In this document: in pieces, positions 1 through 9,644 of the stretch
Layout: each line of letters opens with the position of its first letter
How positions within the stretch are numbered: position 1 is the first letter of the stretch
Source of the DNA: Nakamurella sp. PAMC28650
Lineage (GTDB): Bacteria > Actinomycetota > Actinomycetes > Mycobacteriales > Nakamurellaceae
Direction: 5' to 3'
DNA: 64,000 nucleotides
Assembly (NCBI RefSeq): GCF_014303395.1
Contig: NZ_CP060298.1
Location: 1,426,001-1,490,000 of the forward strand
Program-made: the position numbers and the translations under genes
The notes under the pieces: model-generated
The model's input: only the letters and a program-made list of their open reading frames with translations
Database searches by the model: none
What the model was told of the DNA's origin: nothing

Positions 1-14
1 AGGAAAGAGCCATC

Positions 15-1424
15 ATGGATCACTTCGACCTGATCGTCATCGGGTCCGGCCCGGCCGGCCAGAAGGCCGCCATCGCAGCCGCCAAGCTCGGGAGGAAGGC
101 GGCTGTCATCGAGCGCCGCAACATGGTCGGCGGCGTCTGCATCAACACCGGGACCATTCCGTCCAAGACGCTGCGCGAGGCCGTGCTGTACCTGACGGGT
201 CTGAACCAGCGCGAACTGTACGGCCAGGCCTACCGGGTCAAGGACGACATCACCGTCGCCGACCTGTCCGCCCGCACCCAGCACGTGATCAACCGCGAGA
301 TCGACGTGATCCGCAACCAGCTGTCCCGCAACCGGGTGGCGCTGATCGCAGGCACCGCGAAGTTCACCGACGCGCACAGCATCGAGGTGGAGAACGAACA
401 CGGGATCAAGCAGAAGCTGACCGCGGACAAGTTCGTCATCGCGGTCGGGACCCGGCCGGCGCGGCCGAGCAGCGTCGAGTTCGACGGCGAGACGATCGTC
501 GACTCCGACCAGATCCTCAACATGAACAAGGTGCCGGCCTCGATGGTGGTGGTCGGCGCCGGCGTCATCGGCATCGAGTACGCCTCGATGTTCGCGGCGC
601 TGGGGACCAAGGTGACCGTGGTGGAGAAGCGGGCCGCCATGCTGGACTTCTGCGACGACGAGATCATCGAGGCGCTGAAGTACCAACTGCGGGACCTGGC
701 CGTGACGTTCAGGTTCTCCGAGTCCGTGCGCACGGTCGAGCGGCACGCGAGCGGCACCCTGACCATCCTCGAATCGGGCAAGAAGATCCCGGCCGACACG
801 GTGCTGTACTCGGCGGGCCGCCAGGGCGCCTCCGACGAGGTCGACGTGCTGGTGGCGGGCATCGAGCCGGCCGAGCGCGGACGGCTGGAGGTCAACGAGA
901 ACTTCCAGACCTCCGTCGACCACATCTACGCCGTCGGTGACGTGATCGGCTTCCCCGCGCTGGCCGCGACGTCGATGGAGCAGGGCCGGCGGGCCAGCTA
1001 TCACGCGTTCGGCGAGTCGGTCGGCGGCAAGCTCGGAGACCTGCAGCCGATCGGCATCTACTCGATTCCGGAAATCTCCTACGTCGGTCGCACCGAGAAG
1101 CAGCTGACGAGCGAGAACGTGCCGTTCGAGGTCGGTGTTTCCCGCTACCGCGAACTGGCTCGCGGCGCCATTCTCGGGGATTCCTACGGAATCCTGAAGC
1201 TGTTGGTGCACGCCGAATCCCGTGAGCTGCTCGGTGTGCACGTGTTCGGGACGAACGCCACCGAACTGGTGCACATCGGCCAGATGGTGATGGGGTGCGG
1301 CGGTACTGTCGACTTCCTGGTCGACGCCGTTTTCAACTACCCGACCCTGGCCGAGTCCTACAAGGTGGCCGCGCTGGACGCGGTCAACAAGATGCGCGCG
1401 ATCGCCCGGGTCACCCAGGCCTGA
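15..1424 (+). CDS. sthA: Si-specific (soluble) NAD(P)+ transhydrogenase
   Basis: Predicted FAD enzyme that transfers hydride between NADPH and NADH in the cytoplasm, balancing the two pools. The 469-residue length is normal for the family. The N-terminal FAD loop [10 protein letters not shown] is at about residue 10, a second dinucleotide loop [12 protein letters not shown] lies near residue 180, and a C-terminal FAD/dimer region carries [12 protein letters not shown]. The region equivalent to the disulfide-reductase CxxxxC reads [11 protein letters not shown], so the second Cys is replaced by Thr. This is the usual mark separating SthA from lipoamide or mycothione reductases. An AGGAAAGAG ribosome site sits 5-13 bases before the ATG. 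The gene stands alone. No competing family fits as well. Confidence 0.93.
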   Translation: MDHFDLIVIGSGPAGQKAAIAAAKLGRKAAVIERRNMVGGVCINTGTIPSKTLREAVLYLTGLNQRELYGQAYRVKDDITVADLSARTQHVINREIDVIRNQLSRNRVALIAGTAKFTDAHSIEVENEHGIKQKLTADKFVIAVGTRPARPSSVEFDGETIVDSDQILNMNKVPASMVVVGAGVIGIEYASMFAALGTKVTVVEKRAAMLDFCDDEIIEALKYQLRDLAVTFRFSESVRTVERHASGTLTILESGKKIPADTVLYSAGRQGASDEVDVLVAGIEPAERGRLEVNENFQTSVDHIYAVGDVIGFPALAATSMEQGRRASYHAFGESVGGKLGDLQPIGIYSIPEISYVGRTEKQLTSENVPFEVGVSRYRELARGAILGDSYGILKLLVHAESRELLGVHVFGTNATELVHIGQMVMGCGGTVDFLVDAVFNYPTLAESYKVAALDAVNKMRAIARVTQA

Positions 1425-1909
1425 CCGGGTGGTCGCTGTGATCCGAGCCCTGCGCAGGTGCATGTCGAAGGTGCTCGCCCGGATCGACGAACGCGTCGAT
1501 CGACCGCCGGACCCGGACGCCCTAACCGGCCGGCGGAGCCCCCGACGTCGCGGGCGGCCCGTCGACGGGTCGCTCCCGGACCGGTCCACGGATCGACCCC
1601 CGCACGACGATGCGCCGCCGGCCGAGCCGCCGCGGTCCGACGACGGTGACCTTCGATCAGGCGACGCCCTGGATCGGATCCGGGCCGACCAGCATCGGCG
1701 GATGCGTCGTGGCTCTCTCGGGCGACGGTCGGACCCCGGGAGCGGTTGACGGGGCCGGCCACCGGCACCGCCGTCCCCGGGGCCGAAGCGCTCATCCGGC
1801 TCCCAGCGCGCAGGAGTAGCTTGGCGACGCCCGACCATTCGGGTCCGCTTCCCGACCGATTGCGGGCAGGAGACGGTGCCAGCAGGACACGGTGCCAGCA
1901 GGAGGCGTC
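1425..1909. other. Intergenic stretch without a recognisable gene
   Basis: 485 bases of very GC-rich sequence between the transhydrogenase and the YbjQ-type cluster. Open frames exist on both strands but encode Arg/Pro/Asp-rich low-complexity products with no plausible ribosome site, so I call no gene. Short direct repeats (two copies of GGTGCCAGCAGGA at the right edge, about 1876 and 1892) lie just before the next start codon. Confidence 0.5.
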
Positions 1910-2776
1910 ATGACAACCGGTGCGGGACTTCCCCAGGTTGCGCTCGACCGGATCGCCAGGGCTTCTGCCTCCGGCGTCCGCACGTCACTGCTGTCGGTGC
2001 CCAGCGCATTCAGTGCCCGCGCGGTCGGTTTGACGCCCATCGGCGAGGTGATGGGCTGCATCGTGCAGCACATCGGCTGGCAGGGCTGGGCCGGATGCGG
2101 CTACTGGGGCAACAACTACCGTCAGGCGCGGGTGACGACCTTCGGCAGTTACCAGCCGTACGTCGATTCCGTCCGTCACGGCTATGACACCGCGCTGCAA
2201 CGACTCTCGCACGAGGCCAGGCTTCTGGGCGCCGATGGCGTCATCGACGTCCGCATCACGGTGACCTCGCTGGGGACGGACAACCACGAGTTCGTCGCGC
2301 TCGGCAGTGCGGTTCGGCTCGGTGACGAACGCACCGGGATCGGCAACCTCCCCCAGTCGCTCCCCGAGCCCTTCCTGACGGACCTGCCCGGTGCCGACGT
2401 CGCCAAGCTGATGCTCAACGGCTGGATGCCGATGTGCATCGTCTACGGGATCTCGCTGGCCATCCGTCATGACGATTGGGCGACCTACGCGCAGACCCGT
2501 AGTTGGCTCAACACCGAGGTTTCCGGATACACGGAGCTGACGAACAACGTCCGTCACCAGGCCAGGCAGGTGCTCTCGGCGCAGGCCGCCGGCAAGGGCG
2601 CGAGCGGGGTGTTGCTGAATTCCTCGACGATGCGGGTCTGGGAGCAGGAACCGTCCGACGGGCACCGTGACCACCTGGCCGAGGCCACCATGTTCGGCAC
2701 CGGTGTTCTGCCATTCCCCCGGCTGGGTGTGAAGCCGGCCCCGGTGAAGACCCTGACGTTCCTACCGCTGCTGTGA
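1910..2776 (+). CDS. YbjQ-like (heavy-metal-binding domain family) protein, duplicated domain
   Basis: 288 residues. The family (YbjQ/UPF0145, labelled heavy-metal-binding only by similarity) has no settled function. Two diverged copies can be read. Copy 1 is about residues 15-110, with the helix LQRLSHEARLLGADGVIDVR, the typical ALGADGVVxVR signature. Copy 2 is about residues 135-270 and is more diverged (QVLSAQAAGKGASGVLL). The ATG at 1910 is preceded by a perfect AGGAGG (1900-1905, four-base spacer), which is better than the in-frame GTG at 1892. It is the first gene of a likely co-transcribed set with the paralogue at 2835 and two small genes. No signal peptide or membrane helix is seen. 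Confidence 0.75.
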   Translation: MTTGAGLPQVALDRIARASASGVRTSLLSVPSAFSARAVGLTPIGEVMGCIVQHIGWQGWAGCGYWGNNYRQARVTTFGSYQPYVDSVRHGYDTALQRLSHEARLLGADGVIDVRITVTSLGTDNHEFVALGSAVRLGDERTGIGNLPQSLPEPFLTDLPGADVAKLMLNGWMPMCIVYGISLAIRHDDWATYAQTRSWLNTEVSGYTELTNNVRHQARQVLSAQAAGKGASGVLLNSSTMRVWEQEPSDGHRDHLAEATMFGTGVLPFPRLGVKPAPVKTLTFLPLL

Positions 2777-2834
2777 CGGCCGAAGCCTTACTTCCACGAC
2801 CACCCATCTGGACGAACACCCATCTGAACACATC

Positions 2835-3668
2835 ATGACCATTGATCCGAATCCCATGGGCATCCCGCAGGACGCATTGCGCCGATTGTCGGCGATGCGC
2901 CCCGGCCAGCCGACATCCATTTTCACCTCGGACCTCTCGGTCAACGAATTCCTGCTCGTGAGGGAAGCCGGATTCCGCCCGCTGGGGCTGGTGTTCGGTT
3001 CCAGCATCTACCACGTCGGATTCCAGGCCGGCCGGTGGAGCAAGAACCAGGAGATGGGCACCCTGTCGGCTGCGATGTATCACGCGCGGGAACTGGCGAT
3101 GACCCGGATGGAGGCCGAGGCCGACGTTCTGGGCGCCGACGGGGTGGTCGCCGTCCGGCTGAACATCGAGTTCAAGGAATTCGGTTCGGATCTGGCTGAA
3201 TTCACCGCAGTCGGGACGGCCGTGCACGCCGATACCGCCCTTGCCCCCGATGGTTTCGGGTGGAAGCCGAACACCGGCAAGCCGTTCACCTCCGACCTGT
3301 CCGGGCAGGATTTCTGGACCCTGCTGCAGGCCGGATATGCGCCGCTCGGAATGGTGATGGGCACCTGCGTCTATCACATCGCCCACCAGAAGTTCGGACA
3401 GTCGTTCTCCAACATCGGCCAGAACGTGGAGATCCCACAGTTCACCGAAGCCCTCTACGACGCAGGGGAACTGGCCATGAGCCGGATGCAGGCCGAGGGG
3501 GAGGCGCTGCACGCCGAGGGCATCGTGGGGGTCAACCTGCTGTCCCTCCCGCACCGCTGGGGTGGCCACACCACGGAGTTCTTCGCCGTCGGGACGGCGG
3601 TCCGCCCGCTCCGCGCCGACCACTCGATCCCCACCCCGCAGCTGATGTTGCCGTTGGCCGACCGATGA
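2835..3668 (+). CDS. YbjQ-like (heavy-metal-binding domain family) protein, tandem domains
   Basis: 277 residues containing two clear copies of the YbjQ-type fold. The first spans about residues 35-130 (ARELAMTRMEAEADVLGADG) and the second about 150-265 (AGELAMSRMQAEGEALHAEG). Each copy opens with FTSDLS, an internal duplication marker. It is paralogous to the gene at 1910, so four domain copies sit side by side. Members of this family form ring-like oligomers, and the biochemical role is unknown. Its stop overlaps the ATG of the next small gene (ATGA at 3665), implying translational coupling. Confidence 0.8.
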   Translation: MTIDPNPMGIPQDALRRLSAMRPGQPTSIFTSDLSVNEFLLVREAGFRPLGLVFGSSIYHVGFQAGRWSKNQEMGTLSAAMYHARELAMTRMEAEADVLGADGVVAVRLNIEFKEFGSDLAEFTAVGTAVHADTALAPDGFGWKPNTGKPFTSDLSGQDFWTLLQAGYAPLGMVMGTCVYHIAHQKFGQSFSNIGQNVEIPQFTEALYDAGELAMSRMQAEGEALHAEGIVGVNLLSLPHRWGGHTTEFFAVGTAVRPLRADHSIPTPQLMLPLADR

Positions 3669-3874
3669 CGGGCGGCGGCGGGCCGGACCCGCACGGCCGG
3701 CCCGGGATGCCCTCTGTCCCAGGCATTCCGGATGTTCCGGCTGTTCCGGATCTTTCGGATGTTCTACCGGGAAGCGCGCTCGGGGTTCCGCCGGCCAGCG
3801 GGCTCGGGGCCCTCGGGGACGTCCAGCTGCTCGCCGTCATGCTCCGCAACGATCGCAACGACGTCGCGTCCTAA
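3665..3874 (+). CDS. Small proline-rich hypothetical protein
   Basis: 69 residues. The ATG overlaps the stop of the upstream YbjQ-type gene in an ATGA junction, the strongest reason to call it. The N-terminal half is Gly/Pro-rich with a VPxxPDVPAVPD-type pattern. The C-terminal half (LGDVQLLAVMLRNDRND) could form one amphipathic helix. I do not recognise a family. It may be an accessory subunit of the YbjQ-type cluster. A spurious frame in GC-rich DNA is the alternative. Confidence 0.5.
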   Translation: MTGGGGPDPHGRPGMPSVPGIPDVPAVPDLSDVLPGSALGVPPASGLGALGDVQLLAVMLRNDRNDVAS

Positions 3875-3880
3875 GCCAGG

Positions 3881-4204
3881 GTGCTGACCGGTTCGCCGGG
3901 CGATGCCCTGCCGCCTGGTGTGGTGGACGTCGAGTACCAGCGATCCCTGGGTGACCGGATGGCCGGCCGGCCCGGTCGGCCGGTCCGTCTGATCGTGCGC
4001 GGAACCGACCGCGAGCTGGAACTGGCCGAGGGTGCGCGGGGCACGGTCCAGGCGCAGACCCGCAAGGTGGTCGGGGGTGTCGTCATCGCGCGCAAGCAGA
4101 TCGGCATCGACGAATGGGTGCAGCAGTTCGCCGCCGAGCTGTCGGCACTCGCCGCGGCCAACGCCTCCGCCCGGCAGGCCCTCGCCGCGCTTCTGGGGAT
4201 GTAG
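3881..4204 (+). CDS. Hypothetical protein, last gene of the YbjQ-type cluster
   Basis: 107 residues starting at a GTG six bases after the previous stop. The sequence has a beta-strand-rich core (RPVRLIVRGTDRELELAEG, VVGGVVIARKQIGIDEW) and ends in an Ala-rich helix (FAAELSALAAANASARQALA). I do not recognise the family. The tight packing suggests a four-gene transcriptional unit running 1910-4204. It is followed by an inverted repeat that could terminate transcription. Confidence 0.55.
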   Translation: MLTGSPGDALPPGVVDVEYQRSLGDRMAGRPGRPVRLIVRGTDRELELAEGARGTVQAQTRKVVGGVVIARKQIGIDEWVQQFAAELSALAAANASARQALAALLGM

Positions 4205-4213
4205 AAGGAGGGC

Positions 4214-4276
4214 CGCGCTGATCAACTCGTCGACTCCTGTCCCACCCGTCACCAATGGGGCAAGTTGATCAGCGCG
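4214..4276. terminator. Inverted repeat between convergent genes, possible bidirectional terminator
   Basis: CGCGCTGATCAACT (4214-4227) is exactly complementary to AGTTGATCAGCGCG (4263-4276), a 14-bp stem with a 35-base loop, placed between two convergent genes. The right arm is one unit of a 19-bp tandem duplication that runs through the stop codon of the glycosylase gene, so an alternative hairpin with the second copy (4282-4295) is equally possible. There is no T-run. Confidence 0.5.
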
Positions 4277-4295
4277 GGCGAAGTTGATCAGCGCG
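4258..4295. repeat. 19-bp tandem duplication spanning the stop codon of the glycosylase gene
   Basis: Two units (4258-4276 and 4277-4295) share GAAGTTGATCAGCGCG or its single-base variant. On the minus strand the coding end reads through the first unit and the TGA lies in the second, so the protein's last residues (ADQLRPR) are encoded by the repeat. Part of a recurring pattern in this window. Confidence 0.85.
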
Positions 4296-5012
4296 AGCCA
4301 GGACGGCGTCGAGCATCGCCGGGGTCAGGCGTCCGGTGAAGGTGTTCTGCTGGCTCACGTGATAGCAGCCGAGCAGAGTCAGCTGCTGTCCGTCCGGCGA
4401 CGTCACCTGGACCTCCGCCCCGTGTCCGAACTTCGGGCGGGGTTTCGGGATCACCCACCCCAGGCCGCTCAACGTCGACAGCAGCGCCTGCCACCCGAAG
4501 CCGCCCAGCACCAGCAGCACGTGGACACTCGGCGTCATCAGGTGGAGTTCGCGTGCCAGGAACGGAGCGCAGCTGTCCCGCTCGGCGGGCGTCGGTGCGT
4601 TGTCGGGCGGCGCGCAGTGCACCGGAGCCGTGATCCGCACGCCCGTCAGCGCCAGACCGTCGTCGATGGCCACCGAATGCGGCTGCGAGGCCAGGCCGGC
4701 CCGGTGCAACGCCGCGAACAGCACGTCCCCGCTGCGGTCACCGGTGAACATCCGGCCGGTGCGGTTGGCGCCGTGCGCGGCGGGGGCCAGCCCGACGATC
4801 AGCAACCAGGCGTCGGCCGGACCGAAGCCCGGTACCGCACGGCCCCAGTAGGTCTCGTCGCGATAGGCCGCCCGCTTCTGGACCGCGACCGACTCGCGCC
4901 AGGCGACCAGGCGCGGGCAGGCCCGGCACTCGCTGACCAGGAGATCGAGCCGACGCATCTCCCCCGCCGTCGAGCTCATCGAGGACACCGCCGATGTATC
5001 CGGGAACACCAC
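4269..5012 (-). CDS. Family 5 uracil-DNA glycosylase (UdgB type)
   Basis: Removes uracil, and in studied relatives also other deaminated bases, from DNA to start base-excision repair. Motif 1 is GLAPAAHGANRTG and motif 2 is YHVSQQNTFTGRLT, the family 5 patterns in which the usual catalytic Asp/Asn of motif 1 is replaced by Ala. Four Cys suited to a 4Fe-4S cluster are present: ECRACPRL near the N-terminus and HCAPPDN...SCAPFL mid-protein. A GGAGG lies six bases before the GTG at 5012 on the minus strand, so I prefer that start (247 residues). A longer GTG start at 5048 is possible. The C-terminal codons are made of a tandem repeat. Confidence 0.88.
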   Translation of the reverse strand: MVFPDTSAVSSMSSTAGEMRRLDLLVSECRACPRLVAWRESVAVQKRAAYRDETYWGRAVPGFGPADAWLLIVGLAPAAHGANRTGRMFTGDRSGDVLFAALHRAGLASQPHSVAIDDGLALTGVRITAPVHCAPPDNAPTPAERDSCAPFLARELHLMTPSVHVLLVLGGFGWQALLSTLSGLGWVIPKPRPKFGHGAEVQVTSPDGQQLTLLGCYHVSQQNTFTGRLTPAMLDAVLARADQLRPR

Positions 5013-5173
5013 GATCGACCTCCGATGCTCCGGCTGAGAGGACGCCACCGGTCGCCGGTGAGGACGACACGGTCGTGTCGGAACGCCAAGCTACCCGCCT
5101 ACGCCGCCGCCCCGGCGAACCGGAGCGGCGGCGTCATCGGCAGGACGCCTGGATGATCGTGCCCGACCCGTTC

Positions 5174-6571
5174 CTACAGGGCGGACAGCGACTGCCAGGT
5201 CGGCCAGGAAAGGGCCCAGTCGTAGATGTCGCCGTCGGCCGGGGAGAGCTGCACGCTGGTGCCGGTGATCTCCACCGGGTCACCGTAGATCGCGGAGTTG
5301 TAGTAGGCGATGGCGCTGGATTCGGACAGGTTGATGCAGCCGTGGCTGACGTTCGTGTTGCCCTGATCCCCCACGGTGTTGGGGTTCTCGTGGATGAACT
5401 CCCCGTTGTCGCTGATCCGCACGGCCCAGTGCTCCACCGAGTTGGTGTAGTGGTACTTGGGGTTGCTCATCGAGACGGTCTCCTGCTTGTCCATCACGAT
5501 GTGGATGCCGGAGCGGGTGACGAGGTCGGGGTTGATGCCGTAGCGGCTGTTCGGGTCGTCGCCCATGCCGTAGGACCCCGGGTACGTGGCCACCGTCTGG
5601 CCCGAGCGCTGGACCACGATGTCGTACTTCTTGGCATCGGCGATCACCACCTGGTTCCGGCCGATGGTGAAATCACTGGTGGTGTCGGCTGATCCGTAGA
5701 CGTCGCTGGAGAACGCGGCGCCGTAGACGTCGGCCTCGACGTGCACCCTGGTGAACTGGGGCCAGTAGGCCTTGGGGCGCCAGTCGAGGGACGGGTAGGT
5801 GTCGCCGTCGTGGGTGATCCAGGCCCAGGCGCCCTGGACGGCCGGGGTGGTGACGACCTTCATCCGCTTCTGGATCGCGGCCTTCTGCGCCGACGGATCC
5901 GAGCTGAACCGCACGATGATCGGTGCCGCGACCCCGACGACGGCGCCGTCACCGGGGGAGATGCTGGACGTCGCGGTGTCGGCCGGTGTCAGGGTCGAGT
6001 AGGTGCCACTGATCGGGACGCTGCGGCCGTCCTCGCCGACGGCGGTACCCCTGACGGTGTACGTCTTGCCGTACCCGAGATCCTCGCCGAGGGTCCAGCT
6101 GGCGGCGTCGGCCGACAGCTTGCCGGTCACCGTCTTGCCGGCGGCGTTGACCAGGGTCAGGGCCTTGATGGTCCCGTCCTTGACGTCGATCATGATCGGG
6201 GTGGTCGGGGAGATGCCGCTCGAGCCCAGGGCCGGCGAGGCGACGACGGCGGCGGCCGGCTTCTTCGGCGCCATCGAACTGGTCGTCGTCGGTGCCAGGG
6301 CGCTCGACACGCTCGGAGCCGTCGCGGCGGCAGTGCTCCCGCCGGACGGTTCCGCGACGTGGACGGACGCCGAGGGGGCCGGCAGCGACGAACCGGGGGC
6401 GGACGTGCCGGAGCTGCTGCTCCCGGCGGAGGAGGCGCTGGGGGCGACGGTGGCCGACCCCCCGGCAGAGTTGGCGGACGTGCAGGCGACGGCGCCGGCC
6501 AGCAGGCCGACCGTCATGCCGATCAGGGCCGTCCGGCGGCCCCAGGTCCTCAGGTGCGTGGTGATCCTCAT
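5174..6571 (-). CDS. L,D-transpeptidase with tandem Ig-like domains (YkuD), lipoprotein
   Basis: 465 residues. Forms 3-3 cross-links in peptidoglycan or attaches proteins to it, acting outside the membrane. The N-terminus is a signal peptide with lipobox LLAGAVAC, so it should be lipid-anchored. A Ser/Ala/Pro-rich linker (about 35-110) is followed by two Ig-like domains (about 110-290) and a C-terminal YkuD domain whose catalytic motif is VSHGCINLS. This is the layout of mycobacterial LdtMt2/LdtMt5-type enzymes. The ATG has AGGGA upstream. It is divergent from the methyltransferase gene across 334 bp. Confidence 0.93.
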   Translation of the reverse strand: MRITTHLRTWGRRTALIGMTVGLLAGAVACTSANSAGGSATVAPSASSAGSSSSGTSAPGSSLPAPSASVHVAEPSGGSTAAATAPSVSSALAPTTTSSMAPKKPAAAVVASPALGSSGISPTTPIMIDVKDGTIKALTLVNAAGKTVTGKLSADAASWTLGEDLGYGKTYTVRGTAVGEDGRSVPISGTYSTLTPADTATSSISPGDGAVVGVAAPIIVRFSSDPSAQKAAIQKRMKVVTTPAVQGAWAWITHDGDTYPSLDWRPKAYWPQFTRVHVEADVYGAAFSSDVYGSADTTSDFTIGRNQVVIADAKKYDIVVQRSGQTVATYPGSYGMGDDPNSRYGINPDLVTRSGIHIVMDKQETVSMSNPKYHYTNSVEHWAVRISDNGEFIHENPNTVGDQGNTNVSHGCINLSESSAIAYYNSAIYGDPVEITGTSVQLSPADGDIYDWALSWPTWQSLSAL

Positions 6572-6905
6572 TGCGTGTCCCTATGGCTAGTGTGCTTCCC
6601 AGATGCCGACGCCGGGCGCTGCGATGAGGCTTCGCCGTTGCGGGTGGTCCGGTGGGGCCGCCCCTGCCCATCGGGCAACCTGCTTGCTGTTGCTGTACTG
6701 ACGCACGACGATAGGTCCATGTTGCGTCCGCTCCTGGCCGTATTCGTCGAGTTCCCTGCTGTGTTTTGGCCATGAAAGCGGTGAACGTTCCGATGAGATA
6801 TCGGTGTGGCAGTTCCGCCACCCCGCGGCGCATCGGTCCGGTAGCCTGCGTCCTCGCGGTGAGGTTCCCCGATAATCCGCTGGCCGACCCGGATACGGTG
6901 CGGAC
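6572..6905. promoter_or_regulatory. Divergent intergenic region between L,D-transpeptidase and methyltransferase genes
   Basis: 334 bases that must hold promoters for both divergent genes. I checked for a ydaO-type (c-di-AMP) riboswitch, which controls cell-wall genes in many actinobacteria, and could not find its conserved purine-rich core. No strong palindrome is seen. Confidence 0.4.
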
Positions 6906-7667
6906 ATGCAGCTGGACCTCCACTACACCGACGAATTGCTGGTGTCCCTGTATGACATCGAGAACAGCGGACGTCAGGACGTCGACTTCTATCTGGCGCT
7001 GACGGCGGAGCTCGGCGCCCGGAGCGTGATCGATCTCGGCTGCGGAACGGGCGTGCTGGCCTGTGACCTGGCCGCGGCGGGCGCGATGACGACCGGCGTC
7101 GATCCGGCGCGCGCGATGCTGGAGTACGCCAGGACCCGGCCGGGCGGGGAGCGGGTCGACTGGGTCTGCGGGGATGCTTCGGCGCTGGCGCCGGAATCGG
7201 CGGACCTGGTGGTGATGACGGGCCACGTCGCGCAGGTCTTCCTGGACGACGACGACTGGGACGCAGCGCTCCGGAATTGTCTTCGTGCGCTCCGCCCGGG
7301 AGGCCACCTCGCGTTCGAGACGCGCAACCCGGAATCGGCGGGATGGAACCGGTGGAACCGGGATAGCACCCTCGGCGAGTATCCGCTGCCCGACGGAGGG
7401 TCATTCCAGTCGTGGGTCGAGGTCACCGGCGTGCGCCCCGGGCTGGTCGATTTCGAGGGCCACAACATCATCAGCGGGCCGGGTGATCTCTCGGATCTGC
7501 CCAGGGAACTGACCGCGACGAGCACCCTGCGCTTCCGGACCCGGTCCGAGGTGCAGGAGTCCCTGTCGCGGGCCGGCTTCGAGGTCGGTGCGCTCTACGG
7601 GGACTGGAGTCGCGGTCCGGTGCACCCGGCGAGCCCCGAGCTGATCTTCGTGGCCGGGCGCCCCTGA
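6906..7667 (+). CDS. Class I SAM-dependent methyltransferase
   Basis: 253 residues with a Rossmann-fold methyltransferase core: motif I VIDLGCGTGVLACDL at about residue 38, acidic motif II (TTGVDPARAML), and a post-motif VVMTGHVAQVFLDD. The C-terminal half is a small beta domain as in ubiquinone/malonyl-type small-molecule methyltransferases. The substrate cannot be read from the sequence. It stands alone and is divergent from the L,D-transpeptidase. Confidence 0.82.
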   Translation: MQLDLHYTDELLVSLYDIENSGRQDVDFYLALTAELGARSVIDLGCGTGVLACDLAAAGAMTTGVDPARAMLEYARTRPGGERVDWVCGDASALAPESADLVVMTGHVAQVFLDDDDWDAALRNCLRALRPGGHLAFETRNPESAGWNRWNRDSTLGEYPLPDGGSFQSWVEVTGVRPGLVDFEGHNIISGPGDLSDLPRELTATSTLRFRTRSEVQESLSRAGFEVGALYGDWSRGPVHPASPELIFVAGRP

Positions 7668-7695
7668 TCTGCGCCCGGCCCACCGCGAAGCAGCG

Positions 7696-9534
7696 TCAGA
7701 ACGCGCCTTCCGGCACCTCCATGAGGGAGCTGTCCGCCGCCTCCAGGATGGCCCGGCGGGAGGCGAGCTCCGGCAGGACGTTGCGTGAGAACCAATGCGC
7801 GACCGCCAGCTTGCCGGCGTAGAAGTCGAGATCCTTGGCGGCTGCGCCGGCGTCCAGCGCCGCCTGGGCGATCACCGACTGCTTGACGAGCAGGTAGCCG
7901 ATCAGCAGATCGCCGGCGCTCATCAGGAGCGACACCGCGTGCTCGCCGATCTTGTACAGACTGGCCGGATTCTGGCCCGAGGCCATCGCGTAGCCGATGA
8001 GAGCGCCGACCATGCCCTGGAAGTCGGTCAGTGCCGTCCCCAGCAGGGCCAGTTCCTCCTTGTGCCGACTGCCCTCGGTGCTCTGCGTCGTCAGGAAATC
8101 GCCGATCTCGCCGGCGATCACCGACAGCGCGGCGCCGTTGTCCTTGATGATCTTGCGGAAGAAGAAGTCCTGCGCCTGGATCGCGGTCGTGCCCTCGTAG
8201 AGCGTGTCGATCTTGGCGTCCCGGATGTACTGCTCGATCGGGTAGTCCTGGGTGTATCCGGAGCCGCCGTAGACCTGGAGCGACAGCGCGAGGTTCTCGT
8301 AGGCACGTTCGGACCCGACGCCCTTGACGATCGGCAGCAGGAGGTCGTTGACCTTCTTGGCCAGTGCGACATCGCCCTCCTCGCAGGCGATCCGGTCCTG
8401 CCAGCTCCCGGTGTACAGGTAGGTGGCACGCAGACCCTCGGCGTAGGACTTCTGCTTCAACAGGATTCGGCGTACGTCCGGGTGCTGGATGATCCGTACC
8501 CGCGGCGCAGTCTTGTCGCCGGACCTCGTCAGGTCCGCGCCCTGGACACGCTCCTTGGCGTATTCCAGAGCGTTCAGGTATCCGGTCGACAGGGTGGCGA
8601 TCGCCTTGGTGCCCACCATCATCCGGGCGTACTCGATGACGTGGAACATCTGGGCGATCCCGTCGTGGACCTCGCCGACCAGGAGGCCGACGGCGGGCGT
8701 GCCGTTGAGTCCGAAGCTGAGTTCGCAGGTGGCCGAGACCTTCAGTCCCATCTTGTGCTCGACACCGGTGACGAAAGCGCCGTTGCGCTCGCCACTCTCA
8801 CCCGTCTCCGGGTCGAAGTGGCACTTCGGCACGATGAAGAGACTGAGACCCTTGGTGCCCGGCCGGGTCTCGATGCCGGGGCCCTCCGGGCGAGCCAGCA
8901 CCAGGTGGATGATGTTCTCCGTCATGTCCTGGTCGCCCGACGTGATGAACCGCTTGACGCCCTCGAGGTGCCAGCTGCCGTCCTCCTGGAGGATGGCCTT
9001 CGTCCGGCCGGCGCCGACGTCGGAGCCCGCGTCGGGTTCGGTGAGCACCATGGTGGAACCCCAGAGGCGGTCCCACATCAGCTGGGCGATCTTCTTCTGG
9101 TCCGGTGTCCCCAGATCGTGGACGACCTTGGCGAAGTTGGGCCCGGCGCCGTACATGAACAATCCCGGATTGGCGCCGAGGATGAGCTCGGCGGCGGCCC
9201 AGCGCATCGTCGGCGGTGCACCGTAACCACCGAGCTCCGACGGCAGTTCCAGCCTCCACCAGTCGCCGTCCATCATCGTCCTGAACGACTTCCGGAACGA
9301 CTCGGGCAGGCTCACCGAGTAGGTGGTCGGGTCGTAGACGGGCGGATTGCGGTCGGACTCGACGAAGGAGGCGGCGAGGGGGCCGGAGGCGACCTTCTCC
9401 AACTCGGTCAGGACGCTGCGGGCGGTTTCCGGGTCCATCTCGGCGAACGGGGCCGTGCCCATGCGATCACCGGACCCGAAGACCTCGAAGAGGTTGAACT
9501 CCAGGTCGCGAAGGTTGGAACGGTAATGACTCAC
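7696..9534 (-). CDS. FadE5-type acyl-CoA dehydrogenase
   Basis: 612 residues, much longer than classical acyl-CoA dehydrogenases but matching the FadE5 (Rv0244c) type. The N-terminus reads [20 protein letters not shown], the family hallmark. It contains the FAD-side motifs [17 protein letters not shown] and [19 protein letters not shown], plus a C-terminal helical extension. It catalyses the first, FAD-dependent oxidation of fatty acyl-CoA, passing electrons to ETF. GTG start with AGGAG upstream. Two copies of an operator-like palindrome lie 70-110 bases upstream (9605-9644), and the same sequence occurs upstream of etfD at 25.5 kb, suggesting coordinated control. Confidence 0.92.
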   Translation of the reverse strand: MSHYRSNLRDLEFNLFEVFGSGDRMGTAPFAEMDPETARSVLTELEKVASGPLAASFVESDRNPPVYDPTTYSVSLPESFRKSFRTMMDGDWWRLELPSELGGYGAPPTMRWAAAELILGANPGLFMYGAGPNFAKVVHDLGTPDQKKIAQLMWDRLWGSTMVLTEPDAGSDVGAGRTKAILQEDGSWHLEGVKRFITSGDQDMTENIIHLVLARPEGPGIETRPGTKGLSLFIVPKCHFDPETGESGERNGAFVTGVEHKMGLKVSATCELSFGLNGTPAVGLLVGEVHDGIAQMFHVIEYARMMVGTKAIATLSTGYLNALEYAKERVQGADLTRSGDKTAPRVRIIQHPDVRRILLKQKSYAEGLRATYLYTGSWQDRIACEEGDVALAKKVNDLLLPIVKGVGSERAYENLALSLQVYGGSGYTQDYPIEQYIRDAKIDTLYEGTTAIQAQDFFFRKIIKDNGAALSVIAGEIGDFLTTQSTEGSRHKEELALLGTALTDFQGMVGALIGYAMASGQNPASLYKIGEHAVSLLMSAGDLLIGYLLVKQSVIAQAALDAGAAAKDLDFYAGKLAVAHWFSRNVLPELASRRAILEAADSSLMEVPEGAF

Positions 9535-9604
9535 GATGCAATGCTCCTGTCATCAATTCACTTGCCGTCAGCAACGGGGAGCGCCGGACGGGTCGAAGCG
9601 ACAA

Positions 9605-9644
9605 GTTACCGGCGAGTAGCAACAGGTTATTACTGGCGAGTAAC
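9605..9644. promoter_or_regulatory. Two operator-like palindromes between fadE5-type and esterase genes
   Basis: Site 1 is TTACCGGCGAGTAG (9606-9619) and site 2 is TTACTGGCGAGTAA (9630-9643), 24 bp apart start to start. Half-sites are TTACT and AGTAA around a GGCG centre; site 2 is perfectly symmetric in both arms. The size and symmetry suit a TetR-family regulator. Site 1 recurs exactly, inverted, at 25485-25498 upstream of etfD. I do not know the cognate regulator. Confidence 0.75.

Noticed and set aside
1425-1909. Small genes between the transhydrogenase and YbjQ-type cluster
   Set aside because: Overlapping Arg/Pro-rich frames on both strands, no ribosome site and no family pattern.
6572-6905. 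ydaO-type (c-di-AMP) riboswitch before the L,D-transpeptidase gene
   Set aside because: The conserved core segments could not be found on the minus strand.
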